From Shewanella japonica (lineage in GTDB: Bacteria > Pseudomonadota > Gammaproteobacteria > Enterobacterales > Shewanellaceae), in assembly GCF_002075795.1 (NCBI RefSeq), contig NZ_CP020472.1, positions 2,835,001 to 2,899,000 of the forward strand: a DNA stretch of 64,000 bases. The letters run 5' to 3'. Made by a program: the position numbers and the translations under genes. The notes below the pieces were generated by a model, which saw only the letters and a program-made list of their open reading frames with translations, ran no database searches and was not told the origin of the DNA. Positions 37,101 to 46,817 of the stretch are shown here, one piece after another (the first letter of the stretch is position 1; each line of letters starts with the position of its first letter).

Positions 37101-38309
37101 CTATTCTGAATTTTGTTTATACGGAAGTTTTGCGCTCATTTGCGTCATGTACTGCTTAATGTGAAGTTGTTCTTGCTGGCAATAGTGATTAATAGCATGA
37201 CTAAACTCGGCATGTGCGACATTGTGATTCGAATAGGTTTCTATAGGCTCAAAACCTCTAGCAACCTTATGCTCCCCTTGTGCCCCTGCATCAAAAGTCG
37301 TTAATCCATGTTTGATGGCATACTCTATTCCTTGATAATAACAGGCTTCAAAATGCAGACCGTCAACCTCCTGTAAGCAGCCCCAATAACGCCCGTATAA
37401 ATGAGTTTTAGAAACAAAATATAACGCCGAAGCCACCATTGTTTGCTGCGGATCAGAAATGATAAGTAAGCGAATTTGATTACCCATAGTGTCTGCTAGC
37501 TGCTCAAAAAAATCGCTGGATAAATAACCTGTATGACCAGATCGTCTTAAATAGGTTTGCTGATAACATTCAATAAAGTGTTCCCACTGAGCTGAAGATG
37601 CTTGTTCGCCTGTAATAAATTCAAAATGATACTCAGAAACCATACGACGTTCTTTAACAATGGTTTTACGCTTACGTGAGACTAAGTGTCTAAGATAATC
37701 ATCGAAATTCTGATAACCTCGGTTACCCCAATGAAACTGTGTAGCAAGCCTTGCAATAGACTGTTGACTGGCAAAGTTAAAATCATCTTTAGGTAAGAAC
37801 AAACAGTGCCAAGACGAAAAATCCTGTTCTATACTGCGATTAAGGAAGTTGAGAATACAGCTTATAAGATGATGTCTAACTGATTTACTGGCGCCTTCCA
37901 TGATCCCGAAACGCTGCCCTGTTACAGGAGTAAACGGTATAGCCGCGACTAATTTGGGATAGTATTGTAATCCGTTTCTCTCATATGCTTCAGCCCAAGC
38001 CCAATCAAACACATACTCTCCCCACGAATGGGTCTTCTCATAGCAAGGTAAAATAGCCACTACCTTATCGCCTGTCTGAACCACAATATGTTTTGGTGTC
38101 CAACCCGTAAGTGGGCAAACACATTGGCTTTGCTCAAGAGCCAATAAGTAATCAAACTGAGTAAAAGGGTTATCATCACGAAACATCAGCAGCCAATCTT
38201 GCCTACCAATAGCTTCAACTGAATCGTAAAAGCTAATGTGAATATCATCAAGAGCTGTCAGTGCTGAGTCCTCTGCTAATGAATCACTAATTAAGCCAGT
38301 TTCAGACAT
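37101..38309 (-). CDS. FemAB-like/GNAT N-acyltransferase (DUF482 family)
   Basis: 402 aa. The sequence fits PF04339: LTGWTPKHIVVQTGDKVVAILPCYEKTHSWGEYVFDWAWAEAYE-type segments, YYPKLVAAIPFTPVTGQRF, FLPKDDFNF, QFHWGNRGYQNFDDYLRHLVSRKRKTIVKER and the C-terminal FEACYYQGIEYAIKHGL, with FDAGAQGEHKVARGFEP. Family members resemble peptidoglycan-crosslinking FemAB acyltransferases; substrate unknown. It is divergent from ggt, with start codons about 90 bp apart. Confidence 0.88.
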   Translation of the reverse strand: MSETGLISDSLAEDSALTALDDIHISFYDSVEAIGRQDWLLMFRDDNPFTQFDYLLALEQSQCVCPLTGWTPKHIVVQTGDKVVAILPCYEKTHSWGEYVFDWAWAEAYERNGLQYYPKLVAAIPFTPVTGQRFGIMEGASKSVRHHLISCILNFLNRSIEQDFSSWHCLFLPKDDFNFASQQSIARLATQFHWGNRGYQNFDDYLRHLVSRKRKTIVKERRMVSEYHFEFITGEQASSAQWEHFIECYQQTYLRRSGHTGYLSSDFFEQLADTMGNQIRLLIISDPQQTMVASALYFVSKTHLYGRYWGCLQEVDGLHFEACYYQGIEYAIKHGLTTFDAGAQGEHKVARGFEPIETYSNHNVAHAEFSHAINHYCQQEQLHIKQYMTQMSAKLPYKQNSE

Positions 38310-38398
38310 ATTTCCTCAGAATACCGTTTTAGATATTGTGTATTAGATCATACTTATGGCACATTGCAACATATGATTATACTTACAAAGGACTGAAA

Positions 38399-40153
38399 AT
38401 GAGCGTTTTTTCTCAGATAAAGCCTATCGTTGTTTCTACTTCTATTGCGTTACTACTTGGTTTTACTTCACTATCCGCAAGTTCTGTACAAGCTGCCAAC
38501 GAACAGTCTATTTACAGTCGAGCTGCAACAGCACAACCAATTTGGGCCGAGCACGGCATGGTCGCCAGCCAAGAGTCATTAGCCACACGAATTGGCGTAG
38601 ATATTTTGAAACAAGGTGGTAATGCTGTAGATGCCGCAGTTGCTGTGGGTTTTGCTCTTGCAGTCACCCTTCCTCGTGCTGGCAATATTGGCGGAGGCGG
38701 CTTTATGTTAGTCCACCTCGCTGAAACGAATAAAACAATTGCTATCGATTATCGAGAAACCGCGCCTTCAAAAGCGCACAAAGATATATTTCTAGATGAA
38801 AAAGGTAAGCCAAACCCTAAATTAAGCCGAGAACATGGTCTTGCTGTCGGTGTCCCAGGAACGGTGATGGGTTTTGAGTTAGCGCTCGAAAAGTATGGCA
38901 CCATGAAGTTAAGTGAGGTGATTGCGCCAGCCATAAAGTTGGCAAAAGAAGGTATTAGTGTTAATCCAGATCTTGCTAACTCCCTTGATGGACTTAAACG
39001 CCGAATTTATCAATGGCCCAGTTCAGCCAAAATCTTCTATAAAAAGAACGGTGACAGCTTTGCAGTAAACGATACCTTAGTACAAACCGATCTCGCACAT
39101 TCACTGTCTTTAATTGCAACTCACGGCAGTAAAGGATTTTATGAAGGTGAAACTGCAGAAAAAATCGTTGCCTCAATTAAGCAAGCCAACGGTATTATGA
39201 CCTTGGAAGATTTAAAAAACTATCAAGTTGTTGAACGTAAGCCAATTCGCGGAGAATATCGTGGTTACGAGATTGTCTCCATGCCACCTCCTTCCTCTGG
39301 CGGAATCCATATCATTCAAATGCTGAACATGCTTGAGAACTACCCTATCAATGAATTAGGCCACAATACCGCTCAAACATTGCACTTAATGGTTGAAAGT
39401 ATGAAACATGCATATGCCGATAGAAGTGAGTATTTAGGTGATCCTGATTTTAACCCTGTCCCTTTGAAGGCGTTGACGGATCAAAAATATGCTGACTCAC
39501 TGGTCAAAAAAATAGCTTACAACAAAGCCACTCCAAGTGCTGAGATAAAGCCAGGTAATATAGCTCCCTATGAGAGTAACCAAACCACTCATTACTCTGT
39601 TGTTGATAAATGGGGAAATGCAGTGTCGAATACCTACACGTTGAACTTTAGTTATGGTTCTGGACTAGTTGCAGACGGCACTGGGATTTTACTCAATAAT
39701 GAAATGGACGATTTTTCTGCAAAGCCAGGTACGCCAAACGCCTTTGGTTTAATTGGCGGCGAAGCTAATTCGGTTCAAGGAAACAAGCGACCATTGAGTT
39801 CAATGAGCCCAACCATTGTAATGAAAGAAGGCAAACCGTTCTTAGTGACAGGTAGCCCTGGCGGCTCAAGAATCATCACGACGACATTACAACTCATTAT
39901 GAACGTGATTGATCATAAGCTTAATGTCGCAGAAGCGACTGCTGCGCCAAGAATCCATCATCAATGGCTTCCTGATTATATTGGTGTAGAAAGCAGTTTA
40001 AATAAAGATACAATTTCACTGCTTGAAGCTAAAGGCCATACGATCAAGTCCAGCAGTGCCATGGGCAGTACCCAATCAATAGTGGTGACTGAAAAAGGCG
40101 TTTATGGAGCATCAGATCCTAGACGTGCCGGTTCTGAAACCCTAGGTTATTAG
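38399..40153 (+). CDS. ggt: Gamma-glutamyltransferase (glutathione hydrolase)
   Basis: 584 aa from the ATG at 38399, which has AAAGGA upstream and begins a signal peptide (about 1-33, ending SSVQA-AN). The frame is open for 21 codons further upstream, but those residues precede the ribosome binding site. Ntn-hydrolase cleaved autocatalytically before the nucleophile Thr396 in NQTTHYSVVD. Other motifs: ETAPSKAHKD, PRAGNIGGGGFM, PLSSMSPTIV and GSPGGSRIITT (oxyanion region). Periplasmic. Cleaves gamma-glutamyl bonds of glutathione. No obvious terminator follows. Confidence 0.95.
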   Translation: MSVFSQIKPIVVSTSIALLLGFTSLSASSVQAANEQSIYSRAATAQPIWAEHGMVASQESLATRIGVDILKQGGNAVDAAVAVGFALAVTLPRAGNIGGGGFMLVHLAETNKTIAIDYRETAPSKAHKDIFLDEKGKPNPKLSREHGLAVGVPGTVMGFELALEKYGTMKLSEVIAPAIKLAKEGISVNPDLANSLDGLKRRIYQWPSSAKIFYKKNGDSFAVNDTLVQTDLAHSLSLIATHGSKGFYEGETAEKIVASIKQANGIMTLEDLKNYQVVERKPIRGEYRGYEIVSMPPPSSGGIHIIQMLNMLENYPINELGHNTAQTLHLMVESMKHAYADRSEYLGDPDFNPVPLKALTDQKYADSLVKKIAYNKATPSAEIKPGNIAPYESNQTTHYSVVDKWGNAVSNTYTLNFSYGSGLVADGTGILLNNEMDDFSAKPGTPNAFGLIGGEANSVQGNKRPLSSMSPTIVMKEGKPFLVTGSPGGSRIITTTLQLIMNVIDHKLNVAEATAAPRIHHQWLPDYIGVESSLNKDTISLLEAKGHTIKSSSAMGSTQSIVVTEKGVYGASDPRRAGSETLGY

Positions 40154-40787
40154 TAATAACGTAAATAATAACAATGTGCTGTATCGAAAAGCAATGAGTA
40201 GATACAGCTTAAATTTAAACAAGATAAAATAAACACTCACTCCCTTTCCAAAATAAACCTACTCCCTTGCTCATTTTTATTGTTTGGATCCCCTTCTCTA
40301 AATAAGAATAACTATCATTACAACCCGCAAAAATAACAAAACAGCAACATCAAGATTCGATTTTTGTTATTTCAAATTTATTTCAATTAAAGTTTTTTAT
40401 CTTTATGCCGATATTGTTATTGCAGGAACAGACCTGTTATACGGTTATTAATTAAAATTAACAAACACCTAATTGCTGATGCGTTTAATTAACAACGCAG
40501 GTTGTAAGCGACATTTAATCCGCCAGTATTTTGACAAAGACAAAATACTGGCAGCCTAAACAAAATAGAAAGAATTTAATTAATGCCTGAAATGTTAAAA
40601 CTTTTATCAAATAAAATTTATTTCATACAGGCGGCAAGCTTAACTGACTGATATTGATAGATATAACTATTTATGCTCATATGGTTACATCAATTAACTG
40701 AAATAGACTATTTTTTTAGCATAAAATTCATATTATGATGCGCTAAAAATAACTCAATAATATTAAAAAACAGCAGGATTCAACTTG
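40154..40787. other. Intergenic region ggt / MCP
   Basis: 634 bp without a convincing gene. A 22-codon ORF at 40583-40651 lacks a good ribosome binding site. The region contains the strong hairpin at 40522-40552 and a weak Fur-box-like stretch near 40305-40325. Otherwise it is AT-rich, with no RNA gene I can identify. Confidence 0.6.
40522..40552. other. Perfect 12-bp stem-loop in the ggt-MCP gap
   Basis: GCCAGTATTTTG and CAAAATACTGGC flank the 7-nt loop ACAAAGA. It is the longest perfect hairpin in the gap, and there is no T-run after it on either strand. It lies 236 bp upstream of the MCP start, so it may be a dimer-bound operator or leader RNA structure. Confidence 0.6.
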
Positions 40788-42404
40788 ATGAAGTTAAACA
40801 GCTTAAAAATAAAGCACCGGATCGCTTTATTAACAGTCGTTGCAATTTCTTCGTTTGTTATTTCACTTGTAATTAACAATCAAAGCGTGCAACAAAATGC
40901 TGAACGTTTAAATGGACTTCAATCACAACTTTACCCAGTATTAAATTTAGCCACGATTAACGATGGCTTGTTATTGCAATTAAATCAAAATATTCAATCT
41001 GCAGTAACAACCGGTGAAGAAGAATCATTAATCACTGCTGAAAATATGGTTAAACAAATTAATAGTAATCTAAATACTATTAAGGGTTTATTACCTCATG
41101 AAGCTAATGATGCCAATAATATGCAACGCGATTTAGCCACTTATCATGACAATGCCAAAACCTTAGTTGCTGAATTTTTAAAAGATGATGTCGACTTTAA
41201 CAAGATCACAAACCAGGCTTCAGAAAATGCCAAGCGATTTGAATCCCTAACAGCGGTTTTTGCTAAAAAACAGCAAGATTACTCCGATGCTTTCACAACG
41301 AGTATTAGCACGACCTTAGCAAGTTCAGATAATGCGGCATCATTGATGTTGATTATCGGTATTATCGCTTCACTATTTTTGGTGGTCGTTGGCGTACTAG
41401 TGAATCGCTCAATCATTGTCACCATTCAGGACGTCACCCACTCATTACAGAATATATCAGAAGGTGAAGGCGATCTTCGTTCTCGGATTGAATATAACGG
41501 TAAAGATGAAATCGCGACGCTCGTACATTGGTTCAACCAGTTTGTATCGAAATTACAAGTCTCAATTGCTGACACTAAACAAACTACAGACAGTTTAAGT
41601 GCAGTATCTCATACGTTATTAGAAAGCTGTAAAAACAGTGAAAACACCGTTATCGAGCAAAATGAGTCCGTTGAACAAATCTCTAATGCCATGCGTGAAA
41701 TGTTCATCAGTGTTGCGCATATTGCTGAGTATGCCGCTAATGCTGCATCTGAAGCTGACAACGCAAATGATGAAGCTAAACAAGGTCAAGAGGTTGTGTC
41801 TCAAGCCATCACTACCATTAATAAATTAGCAGAAGAAGTACAAACGACTGCTGTTGTAGTAAATCAACTTGAGGCGTTCACCAGTAACGTCAACGATATT
41901 CTCGATACCATTCGTGGTATTGCAGATCAAACCAATTTACTTGCCTTGAATGCTGCAATTGAAGCAGCTCGAGCAGGTGAACAAGGAAGAGGCTTTGCCG
42001 TAGTGGCCGATGAAGTAAGAACCCTTGCCTCTCGAACACAAGCGTCAACGCAAGAAATTCAACAAGTATTGCAAGAGCTTCGCTCTACTTCAACTCAAGC
42101 AGTTGATGCAATGCAACGTGGAATTGAAACCGCTGAAGAAGGTGTCAAAACCACTTCATTAGCCGGAGATGCATTAATCAGTATCACCAATAAAGTGAGT
42201 GCGATTACCGTCGTTAACGAACAGATTGCTGCCGCCACTGAAGAACAACATAACACTTCAGAGCTTATCCAGCAGTATGTCGCTGATATTGAAACCAATG
42301 CCGCTAAAGTAAAAATGACCACGGATGAAATGGGCGGGATCAGTTATGACATTGAAGGTGTTAGTAAACAGCTTCAAAACATAACAGGTCAATTTAAAGT
42401 CTAA
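40788..42404 (+). CDS. Methyl-accepting chemotaxis protein
   Basis: 538 aa from the ATG at 40788, with CAGGA nine bases upstream; a TTG one codon earlier is less likely. TM1 about 10-30, a helical periplasmic sensor of about 150 residues, TM2 about 185-207, HAMP ([20 protein letters not shown]), then the cytoplasmic signalling domain with the conserved hairpin tip [20 protein letters not shown] and [15 protein letters not shown]. The ligand is unknown. It is followed by a porin and a mini PstS-like protein on the same strand. Confidence 0.95.
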   Translation: MKLNSLKIKHRIALLTVVAISSFVISLVINNQSVQQNAERLNGLQSQLYPVLNLATINDGLLLQLNQNIQSAVTTGEEESLITAENMVKQINSNLNTIKGLLPHEANDANNMQRDLATYHDNAKTLVAEFLKDDVDFNKITNQASENAKRFESLTAVFAKKQQDYSDAFTTSISTTLASSDNAASLMLIIGIIASLFLVVVGVLVNRSIIVTIQDVTHSLQNISEGEGDLRSRIEYNGKDEIATLVHWFNQFVSKLQVSIADTKQTTDSLSAVSHTLLESCKNSENTVIEQNESVEQISNAMREMFISVAHIAEYAANAASEADNANDEAKQGQEVVSQAITTINKLAEEVQTTAVVVNQLEAFTSNVNDILDTIRGIADQTNLLALNAAIEAARAGEQGRGFAVVADEVRTLASRTQASTQEIQQVLQELRSTSTQAVDAMQRGIETAEEGVKTTSLAGDALISITNKVSAITVVNEQIAAATEEQHNTSELIQQYVADIETNAAKVKMTTDEMGGISYDIEGVSKQLQNITGQFKV

Positions 42405-42472
42405 CAATAATAATATTTTAAGATAAACGAGATTTATCTTGAGTAATGATAAAGATGAACAGGAGTTACACC

Positions 42473-43675
42473 ATGAAATTCAACTTGAAAGCGCTACCTT
42501 TAGCTATTTCTGTTGCAATGCTTCCTGCCTATGTCGCAGCTGAAGAAACAAGTGAAGAGAAAATTGCCAAGCTTGAACAACAAGTGCAATCACTTCAAGC
42601 AAGCCAAAATGCAAGCTTAACAGAACGTTTTAGCTTCAATGGCTTCATGACTGGTGCATATATCAGCTCTGACAATAACACTGGTTATGCAGGTGCGACT
42701 ACCTCTGCTAACTTCGATGACGGCAGTAAGTTTGGCCTTCAAGGTACCTTTGCCATTACAGATCAAACTCAAGCCGTAATGCAGCTTATGATGAAAGGCA
42801 GCAACGATTGGGAAGTAGAAGCTGAGTGGGCTTATATCTCACACCGTTTTGAAAATGGCCTTCAGGCTCGTGCTGGTAAACTTCGTGTACCTTTATTTAT
42901 GTACTCTGATTACTTAGACGTGGGTTACGCACAGCCATTCGTACGTCCACCTTCAGAAGTTTATGATGCGGTTCCTTTCACATCTTACACCGGCGGTGAT
43001 GCAAGTTATGATATTGAGTTTGATGACTCAACATTAACAATTCAAGCTTTTGGTGGTCAGTCTGAAGACTCAGGTATTGATATCGGAAATATTTTCGGCG
43101 CCAATGTTAACTGGACTGATTTAACATGGACTTTGCGGGCGGTTTACGGTCAAGCAACCCTTGATGGCACAGTCACACGACAAATGTCAGTAGACGGTGG
43201 AACAGACCCTTCAACAGGTTTACCAATTTCTATTGACGTTACAGTTGATATTCTAGACATTAATGATGCTACTGGTACATTCGTAGGCCTAGGCGGAAGC
43301 TATGACAACGGCTCTTTCTTAGCCATTGCTGAATGGACTCGTATCGAAACAGATGAAGAGTACCCAGATTCTGACGCAGGTTATGTCACTCTAGGTTACC
43401 GTATCAATGCATTTACACCTTATGTGACTGCATCTTATTACGAAACTAAAGATAATGACGTTCGAACTAATCCTGTTCACGCTGCAATTTTTAACGGCGA
43501 GCGCACAGCATACAGTGCAGGTGTTCGTTGGGATGCAATGGATAACTTAGCCCTTAAGTTTGACGTAACCCATGCCACTGACTTCGGTGACACCTCTGGC
43601 GGTTTTGATACCAACATAGCCCAAGAGTTTGATGACACTACAGTGTACACAGTTCAGTTCGACGTTGTATTTTAA
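42473..43675 (+). CDS. Outer-membrane porin-like protein
   Basis: 400 aa from the ATG at 42473 with AGGAG in the right place. Signal peptide about 1-22 (AYVAA). Then a short coiled-coil stretch (EEKIAKLEQQVQSLQAS), found before many Gammaproteobacteria porin barrels of the DcaP/OprO-like type, followed by an amphipathic beta-barrel ending in VQFDVVF with terminal Phe. Positioned 68 bp after the MCP and 11 bp before a small PstS-like gene. Likely a solute or anion porin, though selectivity is not predictable. Confidence 0.85.
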   Translation: MKFNLKALPLAISVAMLPAYVAAEETSEEKIAKLEQQVQSLQASQNASLTERFSFNGFMTGAYISSDNNTGYAGATTSANFDDGSKFGLQGTFAITDQTQAVMQLMMKGSNDWEVEAEWAYISHRFENGLQARAGKLRVPLFMYSDYLDVGYAQPFVRPPSEVYDAVPFTSYTGGDASYDIEFDDSTLTIQAFGGQSEDSGIDIGNIFGANVNWTDLTWTLRAVYGQATLDGTVTRQMSVDGGTDPSTGLPISIDVTVDILDINDATGTFVGLGGSYDNGSFLAIAEWTRIETDEEYPDSDAGYVTLGYRINAFTPYVTASYYETKDNDVRTNPVHAAIFNGERTAYSAGVRWDAMDNLALKFDVTHATDFGDTSGGFDTNIAQEFDDTTVYTVQFDVVF

Positions 43676-43686
43676 GGAGCGATAAA

Positions 43687-44082
43687 ATGAAAAAAATCCT
43701 ATCTATTTTAGCGCTTAGCGTGTGTTCAGTTATTTCAGCTCAAGCAGCAGTTGTCGTCATTGGTGCACCTGGTGCGGCAGATATTAGCGCATCAGATGCT
43801 AAAAAATTATTTTTAGGTAAAGGCTCAAAATCTGCAGTGGTTTATGAACTTGCTGAAGGTAATGCAACACGTTCAGAGTTTCATGGTGCTGTCACTGGCA
43901 AATCTGATTCACAACTGAAAGCATTCTGGTCAAAGCAGGTATTTACTGGTAAAGGAAACCCACCAGCAACAGTAAATGATGCCGCGGCGATGAAGTCAGC
44001 AGTAGCTTCAAACCCTAATGCGATTGGCTACATTGATGAAGCTGATGTCGATGGCAGCGTAAAAGTGATTTTAAAGCCATAA
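43687..44082 (+). CDS. Mini phosphate-binding (PstS-like) periplasmic protein
   Basis: 131 aa with a signal peptide (MKKILSILALSVCSVISAQA). The mature sequence resembles one lobe of a PBP-like domain: ISASDAKKLFLGKGS, RSEFHGAVTGKSDSQLKAFWSKQVFTGKG and the C-terminal AVASNPNAIGYIDEADVD, which is the SSP/PstS-like IGY motif. Full PstS is about 330 aa, so this is a half-size family member. Directly after the porin (11 bp) and followed by a terminator. Perhaps a binding protein that works with the MCP or the porin; not proved. Confidence 0.8.
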   Translation: MKKILSILALSVCSVISAQAAVVVIGAPGAADISASDAKKLFLGKGSKSAVVYELAEGNATRSEFHGAVTGKSDSQLKAFWSKQVFTGKGNPPATVNDAAAMKSAVASNPNAIGYIDEADVDGSVKVILKP

Positions 44083-44168
44083 AAACGACATAACACCATA
44101 GTCTTAAATTAAGTTTTAGTGATTGTGTTTTAAGCATTTCATACTCCCCCCTTCAATTGAAATGCTAG

Positions 44169-44203
44169 AGGGATCTGATAAACATCAGGTCCCTTTATTT
44201 TTT
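44169..44203 (+). terminator. Intrinsic terminator after the mini-PstS gene
   Basis: AGGGATCTGAT and ATCAGGTCCCT form an 11-bp stem (one G-U) with loop AAAC. A T-rich tract follows. Confidence 0.88.
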
Positions 44204-44345
44204 GTTACAAACTAAAACAAGATTGCGACCAAAACTTGATAAACTAGTCACAAATCATAATGTAATAATGATAAACAGAAGCTTAAACCGACCATTCGAT
44301 TAAAAGCTCATTTTTAACCATTCTTTTGCAAACAGGGAAATAACT

Positions 44346-46526
44346 ATGAAGGGACTAACCCTCAAACCGCTTGTTTCAGCTATGGCACTCACAGTCATGT
44401 TAAGTGCTTGTGCCAATGACAATGTACAAACCAACACGACACAAGCACCAAATGTCGTGGCTAGCAACATCATCGAGCAAAATGCTAACAACCCATTCTT
44501 TAAACCATACGGTACTTTTATGGAAATCCCTGATTTCGATAAAATAAAAGATGAACATTACTTACCGGGCTTTAAGGCAGGTATCGCCGCTCAAAAAGCT
44601 GAAATAGCCGCTATTGTTGCGAATCCAGAAAAACCAACATTTGAAAATACCATCGAAGCAATGGAGTTCTCAGGTGAATTAGTAACAAAAGTTGCTAGTG
44701 TTTTCTATAACCTTACTGGTGCGCATACAAACCCAGCGATTCAAGAAATTTCAAAAGAAGTGTCACCAATGCTATCAGCAGCAAGCGATGACATTTTATT
44801 AAATGATGAGTTGTTTAAGCGTGTTAAAGCCGTTTATTTACAAAAAGACAGCTTAAACCTCAATACAGCTAAAGCTAAATTGCTTGAAGACACCTACAAA
44901 CGTTTTACCCGTGGCGGTGCTAACTTATCAGCTGAAGACAAAGCCACATTACGTTCACTAAACGAGCAAATTGGTAAGCTTAATCTTGAGTTTGGCGATA
45001 ACTTATTAGCTGAAACCAATGCTTTTGAGCTAGTTATTGATAACAAGGCTGATTTAGCAGGTTTACCACAAGATATTATTGATAGTGCTGCTGCGACAGC
45101 CACTAAACGTGGCCATGATGGTAAATGGGTTTTCACAACGCAACGCCCTTCTATCACGCCATTTTTAACCTATGCAGAAAACCGTGAGCTGCGTGAAACA
45201 ATATTTAAAGGTTATATCGAACGCGCTAATAACGACAACGCGAATGACAACAAAAAAACCTTAGCGAAAATTGCTTCATTACGTGCAGAAAAAGCTGAAT
45301 TAATGGGTTACAAAACCCACGCTGATTTTGTACTAGAAGAGCGCACAGCTAAAACACCTGAAAATGTATATGGATTATTAGACAAAGTTTGGCCTGCAGC
45401 GCTTGCTCAAGCAAATGCTGAAGTTGTCGAAATGCAAAAGCTAATTGACTCACAAGGTGGCGACTTCAAATTAGAAGCGTGGGATTGGTGGTATTACTCA
45501 GATCAAATCCGTGTAGCTAAATACAGTTTCAACGAACAACAAACGCGTCCATATTTCTCACTTGAAGCAACCTTAGATGGCGTATTTTATACAGCCAACC
45601 GTCTATTCGGCATCACAGTGAAAGAACGTTCCGATTTACCAAAATATCACCCAGATGTTAGAACATGGGAAGTCTATGATAAAGATGGTTCATTCTTAGC
45701 TGTATTTATGGGTGATTACTACGTACGTGACAGTAAACGTGGTGGCGCTTGGATGAACTCATACCGCCAGCAATACAACATGAATGGCGTTGAATCAAAG
45801 CCTATCATTGTAAACGTACTGAACTACCCTCGCCCAACAGGTGATGAGCCAGCACTGTTGACGTTTGACGAAGCAAGCACATTATTCCACGAGTTCGGCC
45901 ATGCACTACACGGGATTTTGTCTGACGTAGAATATCGCTCACAAGCTGGTACATCAGTACCACGTGACTATGTTGAATTCCCATCACAAGTCATGGAAAA
46001 CTGGATGACCCAACCTGAAGTATTAGCGCAATTTGCTAAGCACTATCAAACAGGCGAAGTTATCCCGCAAGAATTAGTCAAAAAAATCCAAGCAGCAAGT
46101 AAATTTAACCAAGGTTTTGCGACAGTTGAATATATGGCAGCAACAAAACTGGATTTAGATTGGCACACATTAACTGATAACACTGTACGTGATGCAGCAA
46201 AATTTGAAGCTGAATCATTAGCCAATATGGGGCTGATTAAAGAAATTGCTCCACGTTACCGTAGTACGTATTTCTCGCACATTTTCGCGGGCGGCTACTC
46301 AGCGGGTTACTACAGTTACCTTTGGTCAGATATCTTAGGCGCAGATGCATTTGAAGCGTTTAAAGAAAATGGTATTTTCGACCCAGCAACGGCACAAGCC
46401 TTCAGAGATAATATTCTGTCTAAAGGTGGTAGCGCCGATCCTATGCAACTTTACCGTCAATTCCGTGGTAAAGATGCGGGTATTGAGCCATTGTTAAGAA
46501 GCCGTGGCTTATTAGAAGATAAGTAA
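44346..46526 (+). CDS. dcp: M3 family metallopeptidase, lipoprotein (peptidyl-dipeptidase Dcp-like)
   Basis: 726 aa. Lipobox MLSACAND with Cys22, so it should be lipid-anchored in the envelope. The catalytic zinc motif HEFGHALHG starts at His515 (His515, Glu516, His519), with YMAATKLDLDWHTL further on and FAGGYSAGYYSYLWSDILGADAF near the end, all typical of M3 oligopeptidases such as Dcp and OpdA. E. coli Dcp is about 680 aa; the extra length is the lipoprotein leader. It removes dipeptides from the C-terminus of peptides. Single gene with its own terminator. Confidence 0.93.
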   Translation: MKGLTLKPLVSAMALTVMLSACANDNVQTNTTQAPNVVASNIIEQNANNPFFKPYGTFMEIPDFDKIKDEHYLPGFKAGIAAQKAEIAAIVANPEKPTFENTIEAMEFSGELVTKVASVFYNLTGAHTNPAIQEISKEVSPMLSAASDDILLNDELFKRVKAVYLQKDSLNLNTAKAKLLEDTYKRFTRGGANLSAEDKATLRSLNEQIGKLNLEFGDNLLAETNAFELVIDNKADLAGLPQDIIDSAAATATKRGHDGKWVFTTQRPSITPFLTYAENRELRETIFKGYIERANNDNANDNKKTLAKIASLRAEKAELMGYKTHADFVLEERTAKTPENVYGLLDKVWPAALAQANAEVVEMQKLIDSQGGDFKLEAWDWWYYSDQIRVAKYSFNEQQTRPYFSLEATLDGVFYTANRLFGITVKERSDLPKYHPDVRTWEVYDKDGSFLAVFMGDYYVRDSKRGGAWMNSYRQQYNMNGVESKPIIVNVLNYPRPTGDEPALLTFDEASTLFHEFGHALHGILSDVEYRSQAGTSVPRDYVEFPSQVMENWMTQPEVLAQFAKHYQTGEVIPQELVKKIQAASKFNQGFATVEYMAATKLDLDWHTLTDNTVRDAAKFEAESLANMGLIKEIAPRYRSTYFSHIFAGGYSAGYYSYLWSDILGADAFEAFKENGIFDPATAQAFRDNILSKGGSADPMQLYRQFRGKDAGIEPLLRSRGLLEDK

Positions 46527-46541
46527 TTTATCTCAACCTTT

Positions 46542-46566
46542 AAAAGGCGCTTCGGCGCTTTTTTAT
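46542..46566 (+). terminator. Intrinsic terminator after dcp
   Basis: GCGC-TTCG-GCGC tetraloop hairpin extended by A/T pairs and followed by a T-run (TTTTTT). Confidence 0.9.
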
Positions 46567-46817
46567 TGTCTTAAGTATTTTCCTTTTAACCCTGCCAGCA
46601 ACATTAAATCCTGAAATGCTTTAAAAATAAGAGTGATAACCTAATGAAATAGAGGTTTGTTCGTTCAATCGACATAGTTAATTTTATTTTGGCTAAATTA
46701 TCATTCTGTAATTAACTTTGTATATAATTCCTAGCGATTAAAAAGAATACAAAAATGTGATTAATCAACATAATAAGAGCACTAAAGCATGCTCTGGGGT
46801 CAAGTAAGAGAAAAGCT

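Noticed and set aside
40300-40330. Fur-box-like stretch (around ATAACTATCATTAC)
   Set aside because: Only about 12 of 19 positions fit the classical consensus, and it is about 470 bp from the nearest downstream start, so it is not supported as an operator.
40583-40651. 22-codon ORF in the ggt-MCP gap
   Set aside because: Weak ribosome binding site and no recognisable feature; not supported as a gene.
46780-46817. Insertion sequence boundary at the GGGGTCA motifs
   Set aside because: Only short 12-bp matches exist, with no transposase, terminal inverted repeats or target duplication visible.
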